Source: Alcaligenes faecalis (lineage in GTDB: Bacteria; Pseudomonadota; Gammaproteobacteria; Burkholderiales; Burkholderiaceae_B). Taken from it: a DNA stretch of 64,000 nt. Under the pieces are notes generated by a model, which saw only the letters and a list, made by a program, of their open reading frames with translations, ran no database searches and was not told the origin of the DNA. Position numbers and translations under genes: made by a program. The stretch spans positions 2,790,001-2,854,000 of the forward strand of contig NZ_CP031012.1 of the NCBI RefSeq assembly GCF_009497775.1, written 5' to 3'. The first letter of the stretch is position 1. Each line of letters opens with the position of its first letter. This document shows, piece by piece, positions 11,233-20,135 of the stretch.

Positions 11233-11264
11233 AAAAAAGCCACCCCGATGGGTGGCTTTTTTTT
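11233..11264. terminator. Bidirectional terminator between ETF-QO and DMT transporter
   Basis: Stem GCCACCC / GGGTGGC with CGAT loop, A6 on the left and T8 on the right. The stop codon of the convergent DMT gene overlaps the T-run, so the same hairpin serves both strands. Confidence 0.9.
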
Positions 11265-12204
11265 ATGTTCTTTGCGTCTTGCGAGATCGACTGGGCCAGT
11301 TCACCACGAACAGACCCAATAGAATCAGGCCTGTCCCCATCAACTCCAGTTGAGTGGGCCATTCGTCCAGCAACAACCAGGCCAGCAAGACAGTCAACGC
11401 AGGCACACCCAGGCTGGACATCCCGGCCAAGGTCGCGCTGACGCGACTGACTACGGCCATCCACAGCAGCCAACCTACCCCGGTTGCGATAACGCCCAGG
11501 TACAGTACGCCACTGAACATCTGCCATTCCATCACAATGGGACGCTGGGGAATCAGGAAGCTCAAGGGCAGAACAATCACAATCCCCAGCAAGCACTGCC
11601 AGACGGTGGCATTGAGCAGCTCGACTCGATGGCGCTCAAATAGTTGCTTGGAGAAAACCGCCCCCAAAGCCCAGCTCACGCCACTCAAGGTAGCCAGAAC
11701 GGAACCGAGTATGCCGCCCATCCCTTCCCAAGGCGCGATCAGGAGCATCAAACCCAGGATGGCAGGCACCATGCCCATGATGTGGCGTTTTTGGGGACGT
11801 TGGCCCAACATGGGCCAGGACAGCAGCAAAATCCAGATGGGCATGGTGTAGGCCAGGGCCACCATCTTGCCCGCCCCACCCGCCTGCAAGGAAAACTGGC
11901 TAAGCAGTTGAAAGCCGGTGGTCTGGAAAATGGCGACGCCCAGGCTCAGCTTCCATGGCGTAGGCCGTAAATGCCCGCCTTTAAGACGCAGCACCAGCCA
12001 TAAAAAAACGAATGCCACCGCATAGCGTGCTGCAATCAGATCCACTGGCCCGATGTAGACGGTCATCGCCTTCATGACGACCCAGCTCATGCCCCAGGTC
12101 AGTACCACCAAGCCCATCAGCGCCAAAGCGCCCCTGTCTGCCTGCTGTTCCCCGCTCAAACCTTTCCCCCTTTTTTGGAATTCATGGACCGATGTTTTGG
12201 CCAC
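11263..12204 (-). CDS. DMT (EamA) family metabolite exporter
   Basis: A 313-residue inner-membrane protein with ten predicted hydrophobic segments in two EamA repeats (LMGLVVLTWGMSWVVMKAM at the start of the first; LATLSGVSWALGAVFSKQLF at the start of the second). A short polar N-terminus precedes the first helix and a basic SRSRKTQRT tail follows the last, as expected for a cytosolic end. Drug/metabolite transporter superfamily; substrate not predictable. Single gene, convergent with ETF-QO. Confidence 0.85.
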   Translation of the reverse strand: MAKTSVHEFQKRGKGLSGEQQADRGALALMGLVVLTWGMSWVVMKAMTVYIGPVDLIAARYAVAFVFLWLVLRLKGGHLRPTPWKLSLGVAIFQTTGFQLLSQFSLQAGGAGKMVALAYTMPIWILLLSWPMLGQRPQKRHIMGMVPAILGLMLLIAPWEGMGGILGSVLATLSGVSWALGAVFSKQLFERHRVELLNATVWQCLLGIVIVLPLSFLIPQRPIVMEWQMFSGVLYLGVIATGVGWLLWMAVVSRVSATLAGMSSLGVPALTVLLAWLLLDEWPTQLELMGTGLILLGLFVVNWPSRSRKTQRT

Positions 12205-12267
12205 GGACTCAATGCTAGGCTAATTCCACACTTAGCAGGTTTTCAGTAACAAAATAATCAGAAGAAA

Positions 12268-12301
12268 TAAAAAAACCCTGGCTCTGAAAAGAAACCAGGG
12301 T
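12268..12301 (-). terminator. acs terminator
   Basis: On the minus strand CCCTGG / CCAGGG closes a 13-nt loop and is followed by a T-run of seven. It lies 24 nt beyond the acs stop codon. Confidence 0.8.
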
Positions 12302-12324
12302 CAAACAGGAACTACCAAAAAAAC

Positions 12325-14310
12325 TTAGTGTGCTTCGGACAACTGATCCAGAATGGCCGGATTTTCCAGCGTGGATACGTCCTGGGTGATCGGCTCGTTA
12401 TTGGCCACAAAGCGCAGCAAACGACGCATGATCTTGCCCGAACGTGTCTTGGGCAGGTTTTCACCAAAGCGGATCTCACGAGGTTTGGCGATAGGACCAA
12501 TTTCCTTGCCCACCCAGTTACGCAGCTCGGCGGCAATCTTGTCGGCTTCTGCGCCCGAGGGCAGATCACCATTCAGCACCACAAAAGCCACAATAGCTTC
12601 ACCAGTGGTCGGGTCTGGCTTGCCAACAACGGCAGACTCCGCCACCAGCGGGTGTGCCACCAGGGCCGATTCCACTTCCATGGTGCCCAGGCGGTGACCC
12701 GATACGTTCAGCACGTCATCGATACGGCCCATGACCCAGAAGTAGCCATCCGCATCACGCTGTGCACCGTCACCGGCCAGGTAGTAGCCTTTCAGCTCAG
12801 GTGGGAAGTAGCTTTTCACGAAACGGTCAGGATCGCCCCAAATGGTGCGAATCATATTGGGCCAAGGCTTGCGAATGACCAGGAAACCGCCATTGCCACG
12901 TTCAGCTTCGCCACCCACTTCGTCCACAATAGCGACGTCCATACCGGGGAACGGCAGACCGCAAGAACCGGGTTTCAGGGGGGTTGCACCAGGCAGAGGG
13001 GTAATTACATGGCCGCCGGTTTCTGTCTGCCACCAGGTGTCCACAATGGGGCAACGCTCGCGGCCCACATTCTTGAAGTACCACATCCAGGCTTCGGGGT
13101 TGATGGGCTCACCCACCGAACCAATAATGCGCAGGCTGTCCAGATTGTATTGTTTGGGGTGAATGGCCTCGTCCGCTTCGGCTGCCTTGGTCAGGGAGCG
13201 AATAGCAGTCGGTGCGGTGTAGAACACCGTCACGCCGTGGCGTTCAATCATGTTCCAGAAACGGCCAGCATCCGGGTAGGTAGGCACGCCTTCAAACACG
13301 ACTTGTGTCACACCAGCAGCCAGAGGGCCGTAAGTAATGAAGGTGTGGCCGGTTACCCAACCGATGTCGGCGGTACACCAGAACACATCGCTGTCTTTGG
13401 CGTCGAAGGTCCACTGCACGCTCAGCATGGCACCCAGCAGATAACCTGCCGAGGAGTGCTGCACGCCTTTAGGCTTGCCCGTGGAGCCGGAGGTGTACAG
13501 AACAAACAGAGGGTGTTCTGCATTCACGGACACGGCGGGGCAATCGCTGCTTTGACCTTTAACGGCATCTTCCCACCACAGGTCACGACCTTCGTGCCAG
13601 GCAACAGGACCGCCGGTGCGCTTGTACACGATGACGTGACGCACGGCTTCGCAGTCGCCGCCGCTCAGGGCTTCGTCAACTGCATTTTTCAGAGGGATGG
13701 CACGGCCACCGCGACGTTGTTCGTCAGCCGTAATGACCAGGGAGGCCCCCACGTCCACAGCACGCTCGTGCAGGCTCTTGGCCGAGAAGCCACCAAACAC
13801 GACGGAGTGAGTAATACCCAAACGGGCACATGCCTGCATGGCCACAATGGCCTGCACCGACATGGGCATGTAGATCAGGGCACGTTCGCCGGTTTTGTAG
13901 CCCAGGGCTTTCAAACCATTGGCAAACTGGCAAACCTGTTCATACAGTTCGCGGAAAGTCACTTTGGTGACTTCGCCACCGTCGGCTTCAAAGATCAGCG
14001 CAGTTTTGTTTTCAGTAGGGGTGCCCAGGTGCTTGTCCAGACAGTTGGCCGAGACGTTCAGCTCGCCATCATGGAACCACTTGTAAAACGGGGGCTTGCT
14101 GTCATCCAGAACCTGGGTGAAAGGCTTGGTCCAGACCAGACGATCGCGGGCCAACTCCGCCCAGAAGCCGGGGTTGTCCTGCTCGGCTTTCTGGCAAAGC
14201 TCCTGGTAGGCCGCCATGCCAGCAATGCTTGCTTCGCGTTCCAGCTTGGGGAACACGGGAAAGACTCGGCTTTCCGACAGGACGGATTCAATAGACGTTG
14301 GACCGCTCAT
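12325..14310 (-). CDS. acs: Acetyl-CoA synthetase (AMP-forming)
   Basis: Activates acetate to acetyl-CoA via acetyl-AMP; the main route for growth on low acetate. 661 residues. The adenylation motif [12 protein letters not shown] lies near 267-278, [11 protein letters not shown] follows, and [13 protein letters not shown] near the C-terminus contains the lysine normally acetylated to switch the enzyme off. AGGAG lies eight bases before the ATG. It has its own apparent promoter in the gap behind the UMF1 transporter gene, so it is probably monocistronic. Confidence 0.97.
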   Translation of the reverse strand: MSGPTSIESVLSESRVFPVFPKLEREASIAGMAAYQELCQKAEQDNPGFWAELARDRLVWTKPFTQVLDDSKPPFYKWFHDGELNVSANCLDKHLGTPTENKTALIFEADGGEVTKVTFRELYEQVCQFANGLKALGYKTGERALIYMPMSVQAIVAMQACARLGITHSVVFGGFSAKSLHERAVDVGASLVITADEQRRGGRAIPLKNAVDEALSGGDCEAVRHVIVYKRTGGPVAWHEGRDLWWEDAVKGQSSDCPAVSVNAEHPLFVLYTSGSTGKPKGVQHSSAGYLLGAMLSVQWTFDAKDSDVFWCTADIGWVTGHTFITYGPLAAGVTQVVFEGVPTYPDAGRFWNMIERHGVTVFYTAPTAIRSLTKAAEADEAIHPKQYNLDSLRIIGSVGEPINPEAWMWYFKNVGRERCPIVDTWWQTETGGHVITPLPGATPLKPGSCGLPFPGMDVAIVDEVGGEAERGNGGFLVIRKPWPNMIRTIWGDPDRFVKSYFPPELKGYYLAGDGAQRDADGYFWVMGRIDDVLNVSGHRLGTMEVESALVAHPLVAESAVVGKPDPTTGEAIVAFVVLNGDLPSGAEADKIAAELRNWVGKEIGPIAKPREIRFGENLPKTRSGKIMRRLLRFVANNEPITQDVSTLENPAILDQLSEAH

Positions 14311-14382
14311 GGTGTTGGCTCCTTTATTTTCCAGATTTGGTGTTTTTTATGGGCCGCGCATGGGCAGCCCAGCTTAATTTTA

Positions 14383-14411
14383 TATAAACGTAACGCGCCT
14401 TACTTACTCAA
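14383..14411 (-). promoter_or_regulatory. Candidate acs promoter
   Basis: Minus-strand TTGAGT (-35) and TTTATA (-10) separated by 17 bp, about 70 nt upstream of the acs start; the -35 overlaps the stop codon of the upstream transporter gene. Read by eye only. Confidence 0.4.
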
Positions 14412-15724
14412 TCCTGACAACTGAGATCGGCTTGATTCTTGGCCAAAATGCCACGCTGAAAATTCAAACGCGACAGGATCAACAGGCCCGCCAGAAAGAA
14501 TAATCCCGTGCAGGCCAAAGCCAAACGATGGTTCCCACCGCTTAACCACGTTACCAGACCGTAAGACAGCGGACCACATACGGCGGCCAGCTGAATGGCA
14601 AAGGTCCACAAGGCGAAAAATTCAGCCAGACGACTCTTGGGTGCCAGCAAGCCCACCATGGCCCGCCCTGCACTTTGACTGCTGCCTATACATAAGCCCG
14701 CGACGGCTGCTGCAGCCCAGAAACCGGCCAGGGAGCGCGTACTGACGGCAATCCCCACCATGACCAGCCAGGCGCACAGCGTCAGTGCCAGAGCACGTCG
14801 GTGGCCGATGCGATCCTGCACATGGCCAAACAGCAGAGCGCCCACGGCTGCTGCAATATTGACGGTAAAGATCAGCGTCATGGTTTGCGCCATGGTGAAA
14901 CCCATGGCCTCGGTGGCGTACACCGCCGACAAGGTAATAATGACGGCAATCCCGGCCTGATAGGCAGCGCCACATAACAACAAGGTGCGGAAATCGGGAA
15001 AATGCTGATGCACATCGCGCGCCGATGCCGTCAGGCGCGACAACATGCCCTGCTGCTCTGCCCCGCTGGGTGCGCTGCGTTCACGCAGAAACAGAAAAGA
15101 AGGCAGGGCCGACAAGGCAAACAAGGCGGCCGTAATCAGCGCAATGCCCGGCACATATTCCTGAGCCGTCCAGCCCTGTGAAGTTGCCCAGGTCAGAAAC
15201 GCCAGGGACAGGCCCAAGGCCAACATGCCACCAAAATAACCAAAACCCCAGCCCCAACCGGAGACACGTCCCAAGGCGTCTGGCCGGGCAATTTCCGGCA
15301 AGAAAGCGCCGATGATGGACTCGCCTATGCAGTAGCAATAATTGGATAAAGCGATGAAAACCAGGGCCCAGACAATGTCATTGGGACCAGCCCAATACAG
15401 CATCACGGTTGCCAACACACAACCTATGGTGCTGCTGAACAAAAGCCGTCTTTTGCCTTGACGTGCATCGGCTTTTGCACCGAGCCCAGGCATGGTCAAC
15501 ATGATGCTTAAATACGAGGCAGACAATGCCAGTGTCCACGCCAAGGTAGCCCAGCTGCGGCCTTCAGCGATGACGCCTACAAAATACGCGCTGTAGACAC
15601 TGGTCAAAATGACGGTGGTGTAGCCAGAGTTTGCGAAATCATACATAGCCCAAGCCCACAACTCGCGCAGCCGTACTCCTTCGTTTAGGGCTTTCCCTAG
15701 GGCTTGTCCCATAAATCGCATCAT
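14408..15724 (-). CDS. MFS transporter, UMF1 (Atg22-like) family
   Basis: A 438-residue multi-pass membrane protein. The first helix WAWAMYDFANSGYTTVI is the signature of the UMF1 family (related to the yeast vacuolar effluxer Atg22). Twelve hydrophobic segments are visible, with a charged central loop around ERSAPSGAEQQG. The bacterial substrates of this family are poorly known. It lies on the acs strand 97 nt upstream, but acs has a candidate promoter of its own; it is divergent from the NlpC/P60 gene across a 334-nt gap. Confidence 0.85.
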   Translation of the reverse strand: MMRFMGQALGKALNEGVRLRELWAWAMYDFANSGYTTVILTSVYSAYFVGVIAEGRSWATLAWTLALSASYLSIMLTMPGLGAKADARQGKRRLLFSSTIGCVLATVMLYWAGPNDIVWALVFIALSNYCYCIGESIIGAFLPEIARPDALGRVSGWGWGFGYFGGMLALGLSLAFLTWATSQGWTAQEYVPGIALITAALFALSALPSFLFLRERSAPSGAEQQGMLSRLTASARDVHQHFPDFRTLLLCGAAYQAGIAVIITLSAVYATEAMGFTMAQTMTLIFTVNIAAAVGALLFGHVQDRIGHRRALALTLCAWLVMVGIAVSTRSLAGFWAAAAVAGLCIGSSQSAGRAMVGLLAPKSRLAEFFALWTFAIQLAAVCGPLSYGLVTWLSGGNHRLALACTGLFFLAGLLILSRLNFQRGILAKNQADLSCQD

Positions 15725-16058
15725 TCAATCCCTATAAACAGTAAAACTTCGCTCTATTTCGGCTAATTTTCGACAAGTCAGCAACAAGAGCACTGGACCC
15801 ATGCACAGGGCCTGAAAACCGCTGTCAGCCGCACTTTGCAACAGTATGATTCAATCGCAAAATACACTCCTACAATGCTTTACGGTGCAATTATCATCCG
15901 GTACACTGCCAAACATTCAACGCACAGCAACGTCCGGCAAAGTATGGTGCTTTTAGCCATACTTACAGCCCTGATACCCATCAATTGCTGCTAATTTCAG
16001 CAAAAATAGGCATCAAGGTTGTGCTGCTGCCCACCAAGTCCTTAAAAAAGCCCTGGTC
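15725..16058. other. Divergent intergenic region with a small hairpin
   Basis: Contains no credible gene. It must hold promoters for the UMF1 transporter (left) and the NlpC/P60 lipoprotein (right). A perfect 8-bp inverted repeat AAGTATGG / CCATACTT with a 9-nt loop sits at 15940-15964, about 95 nt before the lipoprotein start; it could be an operator or a leader hairpin. TACAAT near 15875 is a possible -10 for the right-hand gene. Confidence 0.5.
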
Positions 16059-16778
16059 ATGCCGCCACATTACCTGAATCCACCCGCACTTTTGCACATT
16101 ACCTATCGCAGCGCCAAGTATCTTTTGTTAGCCGGCGCGCTCGCTCTGACAGGGTGTGCCACCACTGGAACTCAACAGTCCAGTCAAAGCAAAGATCGTG
16201 CAGAACTGGATCACGGCTATTACGCCGACTACGAATTCCAGACCGAGTCCGACCCGCTGGGTACTTACCTGGCCAACCGCGCTCGTAACGACATCAATAT
16301 TGCTTACAGCAGCGATCGTCGCCAAGGGCGTACCGAAAGCCGCAGTAGCCAAGGTTCTTCTTCTACCCATGGCCTTGCCAACGCCGCCCTGAACTTTCTG
16401 GGCGTGAAGTACAGTTTTGGTGGCGACGCCCCCAGCACTGGCTTCGATTGCAGCGGCCTGGTGTCCTACGTGGCTGAAAAGTCCCTGGGTCTGAAGCTGC
16501 CCCGCCAATCCAAAGACATTGCCAAAGAAGGCACCTCGGTTAACCGCAGCGAGCTGCGCAAAGGTGACCTGGTCTTCTTCAATACCCGTGGCGCTCGTTT
16601 CTCTCATGTAGGCATTTACCTGGGTGATGACAAGTTTGTTCACGCTCCTCGCACTGGCGCTGTTGTACGCGTCGAGAGCATGGAAGTGGGTTACTGGAAA
16701 AAACGCTATAACGGCGCACGCCGTCTGGCCGCTGCCGATACGCAGCAGTCCGAAACCCGTCTGCGTAGCGTCAAGTAA
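16059..16778 (+). CDS. NlpC/P60 (C40) peptidoglycan endopeptidase lipoprotein
   Basis: A 239-residue cell-wall hydrolase predicted to be a lipoprotein: LLAGALALTGC gives a lipobox with Cys near 33. The C-terminal NlpC/P60 domain has GFDCSGLV with the catalytic Cys, SHVGIYLG with the His and FVHAPRTG with the third polar residue. It likely cleaves D-Glu-mDAP cross-bridges (Spr/MepS-like) at the outer membrane. The ribosome binding site before the chosen ATG is weak, so the true start may differ by some codons. Single gene with its own terminator. Confidence 0.9.
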   Translation: MPPHYLNPPALLHITYRSAKYLLLAGALALTGCATTGTQQSSQSKDRAELDHGYYADYEFQTESDPLGTYLANRARNDINIAYSSDRRQGRTESRSSQGSSSTHGLANAALNFLGVKYSFGGDAPSTGFDCSGLVSYVAEKSLGLKLPRQSKDIAKEGTSVNRSELRKGDLVFFNTRGARFSHVGIYLGDDKFVHAPRTGAVVRVESMEVGYWKKRYNGARRLAAADTQQSETRLRSVK

Positions 16779-16808
16779 GACTGCCCTGCTGCCAATCGGG
16801 CAGCACAC

Positions 16809-16844
16809 AAAAAAGCCACTGTTATGAAACAGTGGCTTTTTTTT
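16809..16844 (+). terminator. NlpC/P60 gene terminator
   Basis: Stem GCCACTG / CAGTGGC with an 8-nt loop, A6 before and T8 after. A second small stem (CTGCCC / GGGCAG) directly precedes it. Confidence 0.9.
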
Positions 16845-16890
16845 AATCTGTAAAGATTCCTTCTTTGCCCCAGTAAGTCATGCCGCCAAT

Positions 16891-17238
16891 CTAGTGGCTC
16901 TTGGACTTACCGAGCGGACAAGATTCACAATAGCCGCATTGGGTTAAGGCTTGCTTCATGCTGCAAACCGAGCGTCGGCAGGCGACCACTCGAATACCGG
17001 ACTTCAAGGCAGCGGCCCGAAAGGTTTTCATGACATTGTGACCCAGGAAGTCGGTCAGTAAAATCAACAAATCGGTGCCGGAAGGCAACTGCAGGGTTTT
17101 TTTCTGGTGCGCAGGATCACGCCCGCTAATATGATGTTTGATCGAGATATTGTGGATCTTGAGCAGGTCGGGAATGTTCCCCAGACGGTCTGCTCCAACC
17201 ACGACTGCACTGACGTATTGAGACACAGGAAGCTCCAT
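16891..17238 (-). CDS. DUF2325 family protein, probably iron regulated
   Basis: A 115-residue protein of the DUF2325 family, whose function is not established. It shows VSAVVVGADRLGNIP, the HHISGRD stretch, a central DLLILLTDFLGHN and a cysteine-rich tail (CRRSVCS and CGYCESC, a possible metal site). The listed ATG lacks a Shine-Dalgarno sequence; a GTG four codons later (17226, giving MSQYVSAV) has GGAG six bases upstream and fits the mapped promoter better, so the true product may be 111 residues. A Fur box overlaps the promoter, pointing to expression under iron limitation. Confidence 0.75.
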   Translation of the reverse strand: MELPVSQYVSAVVVGADRLGNIPDLLKIHNISIKHHISGRDPAHQKKTLQLPSGTDLLILLTDFLGHNVMKTFRAAALKSGIRVVACRRSVCSMKQALTQCGYCESCPLGKSKSH

Positions 17239-17253
17239 TGGCTAAGAAAGTTG

Positions 17254-17286
17254 GATAATGATAATCATTCTTATTATCATAGTCAA
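17254..17286 (-). promoter_or_regulatory. Fur box overlapping the DUF2325 promoter
   Basis: GATAATGATAATCATTCTT at 17254-17272 matches most of the classical 19-bp Fur box, and a further ATTATC at 17273-17278 extends the array of hexamers. On the minus strand the promoter is TTGACT (17281-17286), a 17-bp spacer, then TATCAT (17258-17263), so the box fills the spacer and -10. Bound Fur-Fe would block RNA polymerase. Expected transcription start is near 17251. Confidence 0.8.
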
Positions 17287-17374
17287 TTGAGTCGATAGCT
17301 TGTTTCAATTTTTACTTATAGCCTTTGACCATAAGCCCTCACCTGCCCTGCAAAACCACGCTGACAGCACAAAC

Positions 17375-17410
17375 AAGAAGGGCCACCGTGTGATCGCGGT
17401 GGCCCTTCTT
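17375..17410 (-). terminator. Terminator of the CysB-like regulator
   Basis: Perfect 14-bp stem beginning AAGAAGGGCC with an 8-nt loop, followed on the minus strand by TTGTTTG. It lies about 30 nt behind the regulator stop codon. Confidence 0.85.
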
Positions 17411-17439
17411 GCTATCTGAACAGCAGCGGTATGTACGCT

Positions 17440-18390
17440 TTACAGCGGGCCACCAGCCTGTTTCTCGTCCAGAGCGCTCAGCACCACATCGCGGGTCAAT
17501 TCCGGTGCCAGCATCTCCAGCAATTCAAAAATATAGTCACGCAGGAAGGCCCCGGCTTTCACCGCCACCTTGGTATGGTGCGCACCAAACAAATGCCCTG
17601 CTGGCAAGCCAACCAGACCCTTGTCACGACGTGGGTCGAAAGCAATGCCTGCGATAATACCGATACCCAGACCAACATCCACGTAGGTCTTGATCACGTC
17701 AGCATCAATGGCCTCCAGCACAATGTCCGGAGTGATGCCGTGCTTGGCAAAGGCCTCATCAATCGAACCCCTACCCGAGAAAGCATGGTCGTAAGTCACG
17801 ATGGGGTATTGCGCCAGGGTTTCGATGGACAACTGCTTGTTGGCAGGCAGATCAGCCAGCGGGTGATCCGGTGTCACCACCACCGTATGCTCCCAGGTGT
17901 AGACCGGCAAGGCGACCAGACCCGGCGTCAGGGCCAGGGTTTCAGTAGCGATGGCCACGTCAGCCTGCTCGTGTATCACCATCTGGGCCAGCACAGGCGG
18001 GCTGCCTTCAGCCAAGGACATATGGACCTTGGGAAAGCGACGGCGGAATTCAGGGATCACCTTGGGCAGCAAATATCGTGCCTGGGCGTGGGTACAAGCG
18101 ATCACCAAGGTACCTTCATCACGGCGGGCGAAGTCGTCGCTGACACGCTTGAGGTTGTCGATCTCGCGCATGATGCGGTCAATCACCTCTGCGACGGCTT
18201 CTCCCGGTCGGGTCAGGCCCTTAATGCGTTTTCCATGACGTTCAAAAATCTTGATGCCCAGTTCATCTTCGAACTCGATGATCGCCTTGGATACCCCCGG
18301 CTGGGAGGTGTACAGCGAGCGAGCGGCTTCAGTCAGATTGAAGTTACGTCGGATGGTCTCTCGGACAAAGCGGAATTGTTGAATATTCAT
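17440..18390 (-). CDS. cysB: CysB-family LysR-type transcriptional regulator
   Basis: A 316-residue activator. The N-terminal helix-turn-helix MNIQQFRFVRETIRRNFNLTEAA through LYTSQPGVSKAIIEFEDELG is very close to CysB/Cbl, regulators of sulfate assimilation and cysteine synthesis that respond to O-acetylserine/N-acetylserine. The inducer-binding domain follows (CTHAQARYLLPKVI, TYDHAFSGRGSID). It could be Cbl rather than CysB. It follows mmsA on the same strand with an 86-nt gap that contains a hairpin just before the start codon. cysE, which makes the inducer, is about 7 kb away. Confidence 0.85.
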   Translation of the reverse strand: MNIQQFRFVRETIRRNFNLTEAARSLYTSQPGVSKAIIEFEDELGIKIFERHGKRIKGLTRPGEAVAEVIDRIMREIDNLKRVSDDFARRDEGTLVIACTHAQARYLLPKVIPEFRRRFPKVHMSLAEGSPPVLAQMVIHEQADVAIATETLALTPGLVALPVYTWEHTVVVTPDHPLADLPANKQLSIETLAQYPIVTYDHAFSGRGSIDEAFAKHGITPDIVLEAIDADVIKTYVDVGLGIGIIAGIAFDPRRDKGLVGLPAGHLFGAHHTKVAVKAGAFLRDYIFELLEMLAPELTRDVVLSALDEKQAGGPL

Positions 18391-18395
18391 ATGTT

Positions 18396-18419
18396 AATAG
18401 CCCCAGGTACAGGGCTATT
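18396..18419. promoter_or_regulatory. Inverted repeat directly upstream of the CysB-like gene
   Basis: Perfect 8-bp arms AATAGCCC / GGGCTATT with an 8-nt loop, ending only five bases before the regulator start codon. No T-run follows, so a terminator is unlikely; an operator or a hairpin masking the ribosome site is possible. Confidence 0.45.
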
Positions 18420-18476
18420 ATATGTAATAAGGAACAGCTCGCTTATTGCATTAAGTTATATATATAGATTCAACAA

Positions 18477-19970
18477 TTACGTCATGCTGATTGTTGTATT
18501 CATCGTATTGGCGTGAGCCTGCCAACGAGCCGTGACAGTTTTGGTCTGTGTCCAGAACTGAACCGCTTGTTTGCCGTTCGGGCCCAGGTCGCCCAGCTTG
18601 GACGCGCGCGAACCAGTAAAGCTGAACCAGGCCACAGGCACAGGGATAGGAATATTGATACCGATCTGGCCCACGTCGATACGGTTCTGGAAGTAGCGTG
18701 CATGGCCACCGTCCTGCGTGAAGATGGACACGCCATTCCCGTTGGGGTTGCGGTTAATGAATTGCACCGCCTCCTCCAGCGTGTTGACGCGCACAATGCA
18801 CAGCACGGGTCCGAAGATTTCTTCTTCGTAAATGCGCATATCAGCTTTCACATCATTGAAGATGGTTGGGCCGACAAAGTTGCCGCTTTCATAACCGGGC
18901 ACTTTCACGCCACGGCCATCCAGCACAAGGCTGGCGCCTTCCTGTACACCGGCTTCAATCAGGGATTCCACACGCTGACGAGCACGCGGCGAGACCAGTG
19001 GGCCCAGGTCGGCCTGACGGTCTGTACCGACATTGACCTTCATGGTGGCAGCACGTTTGACCAGCTCATCGACCCACTCACCGCTTTCACCCACCATCAC
19101 GGCAACCGAGATCGCCATGCAACGCTGGCCGGCCGCACCAAAGGCAGCACCCAGCAACTGGTTGATCGCCACGTCACGATCCGCATCAGGCATCACGATG
19201 CAGTGGTTCTTGGCACCCATCATGGCCTGCGAGCGCTTGCCCGCTTCGGTGGCACGACGGTGAATTTCAGTACCAACGGCAGTGGAGCCAATAAAGGACA
19301 CCGCCTTGACCTCAGGGTGAGTTACCAGCGCATTGGCAATATCGGCACCACCATGGACCACGTTCAGCACGCCTGGAGGCAGGCCAGCTTCCAGAGCCAG
19401 CTCGGCCAGCATCAGACTGGCACTGGGATCCTGCTCGGAAGGCTTGAGCACGAAGGTATTACCGCAAGCCACGGCCAGCGGGAACATGAAGCAAGGCAGC
19501 ATCACGGGGAAGTTGAACGCTGTCACGCCTGCGCACACGCCCAAGGGCTGGATCAGGGTGTAGACGTCAATACCGCCTGCGGCGTTTTCTGCGTATTCGC
19601 CCAATTGCATGGAAGCAATGGAACACGCATATTCGATTACTTCCAGGCCACGGCCTACTTCGCCTTCAGCGTCTGGCATGGTCTTGCCGTGTTCGCGCGA
19701 AATGGCTTCAGCCAGCTTGGCACTGTTTTCACGCACCAGACGCTGCAGATTCAGCATGACGCGCATGCGAGCGCCCTGGCTGGAGTGACGCCAGCTTTCA
19801 TAGGCTTTGGCCGAGCTGGCAATAATGGTTTCCAGCTCTTCCATCGTGGCGTAAGGCACTTGGGCCACTACTTCCTGGGTGGCTGGATTGAGCACGTCGT
19901 CCCAACGAGTGCTCTTGGATTGAACATGTTGTCCATCGATCAGCAAAGGTACACGAACCACTTCCGTCAT
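18477..19970 (-). CDS. mmsA: Methylmalonate-semialdehyde dehydrogenase (CoA-acylating)
   Basis: NAD-dependent ALDH-superfamily enzyme turning (methyl)malonate semialdehyde plus CoA into propionyl- or acetyl-CoA; valine and beta-alanine/myo-inositol catabolism. 497 residues. GAAGQRCMAIS holds the catalytic Cys near 285, EEIFGPVLCIV follows, and EDPSAS-type segment EQDPSASLMLAELA marks the MMSDH group. The C-terminal tail ANTMNTTISMT is not conserved. Divergent from a LysR gene, its most likely regulator; no mmsB is adjacent. Confidence 0.94.
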   Translation of the reverse strand: MTEVVRVPLLIDGQHVQSKSTRWDDVLNPATQEVVAQVPYATMEELETIIASSAKAYESWRHSSQGARMRVMLNLQRLVRENSAKLAEAISREHGKTMPDAEGEVGRGLEVIEYACSIASMQLGEYAENAAGGIDVYTLIQPLGVCAGVTAFNFPVMLPCFMFPLAVACGNTFVLKPSEQDPSASLMLAELALEAGLPPGVLNVVHGGADIANALVTHPEVKAVSFIGSTAVGTEIHRRATEAGKRSQAMMGAKNHCIVMPDADRDVAINQLLGAAFGAAGQRCMAISVAVMVGESGEWVDELVKRAATMKVNVGTDRQADLGPLVSPRARQRVESLIEAGVQEGASLVLDGRGVKVPGYESGNFVGPTIFNDVKADMRIYEEEIFGPVLCIVRVNTLEEAVQFINRNPNGNGVSIFTQDGGHARYFQNRIDVGQIGINIPIPVPVAWFSFTGSRASKLGDLGPNGKQAVQFWTQTKTVTARWQAHANTMNTTISMT

Positions 19971-20078
19971 AGCATGTCTCCAATGAATTGCTCAGGCGGC
20001 TAAGCCTTATTTGTTATCCCACTTGTATGAGGGTTCTCATCGAGTGTAGAAGCCTCAAGACCCGTTTACCATGTTGAA

Positions 20079-20101
20079 AAATGCACAGGAGCTGGGCATT
20101 T
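20079..20101. promoter_or_regulatory. Candidate LysR operator between mmsA and the LysR gene
   Basis: Inverted repeat AAATGC / GCATTT separated by 11 bp, the T-N11-A-like spacing of LysR sites, 35 nt upstream of the LysR start and about 110 nt from mmsA. A second TGCACA copy overlaps its right side. Confidence 0.4.
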
Positions 20102-20135
20102 ATGCACAAGTCTTTTTCAGGGCGGGCTCGTCACG

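Noticed and set aside
12328..14424. 698-codon plus-strand open frame opposite acs
   Set aside because: It mirrors acs exactly and has no recognisable domain; acs carries all catalytic motifs.
17375..17410. Perfect 14-bp hairpin considered as an operator or mobile end
   Set aside because: Its position just behind the CysB-like stop codon makes an ordinary terminator the simpler reading.
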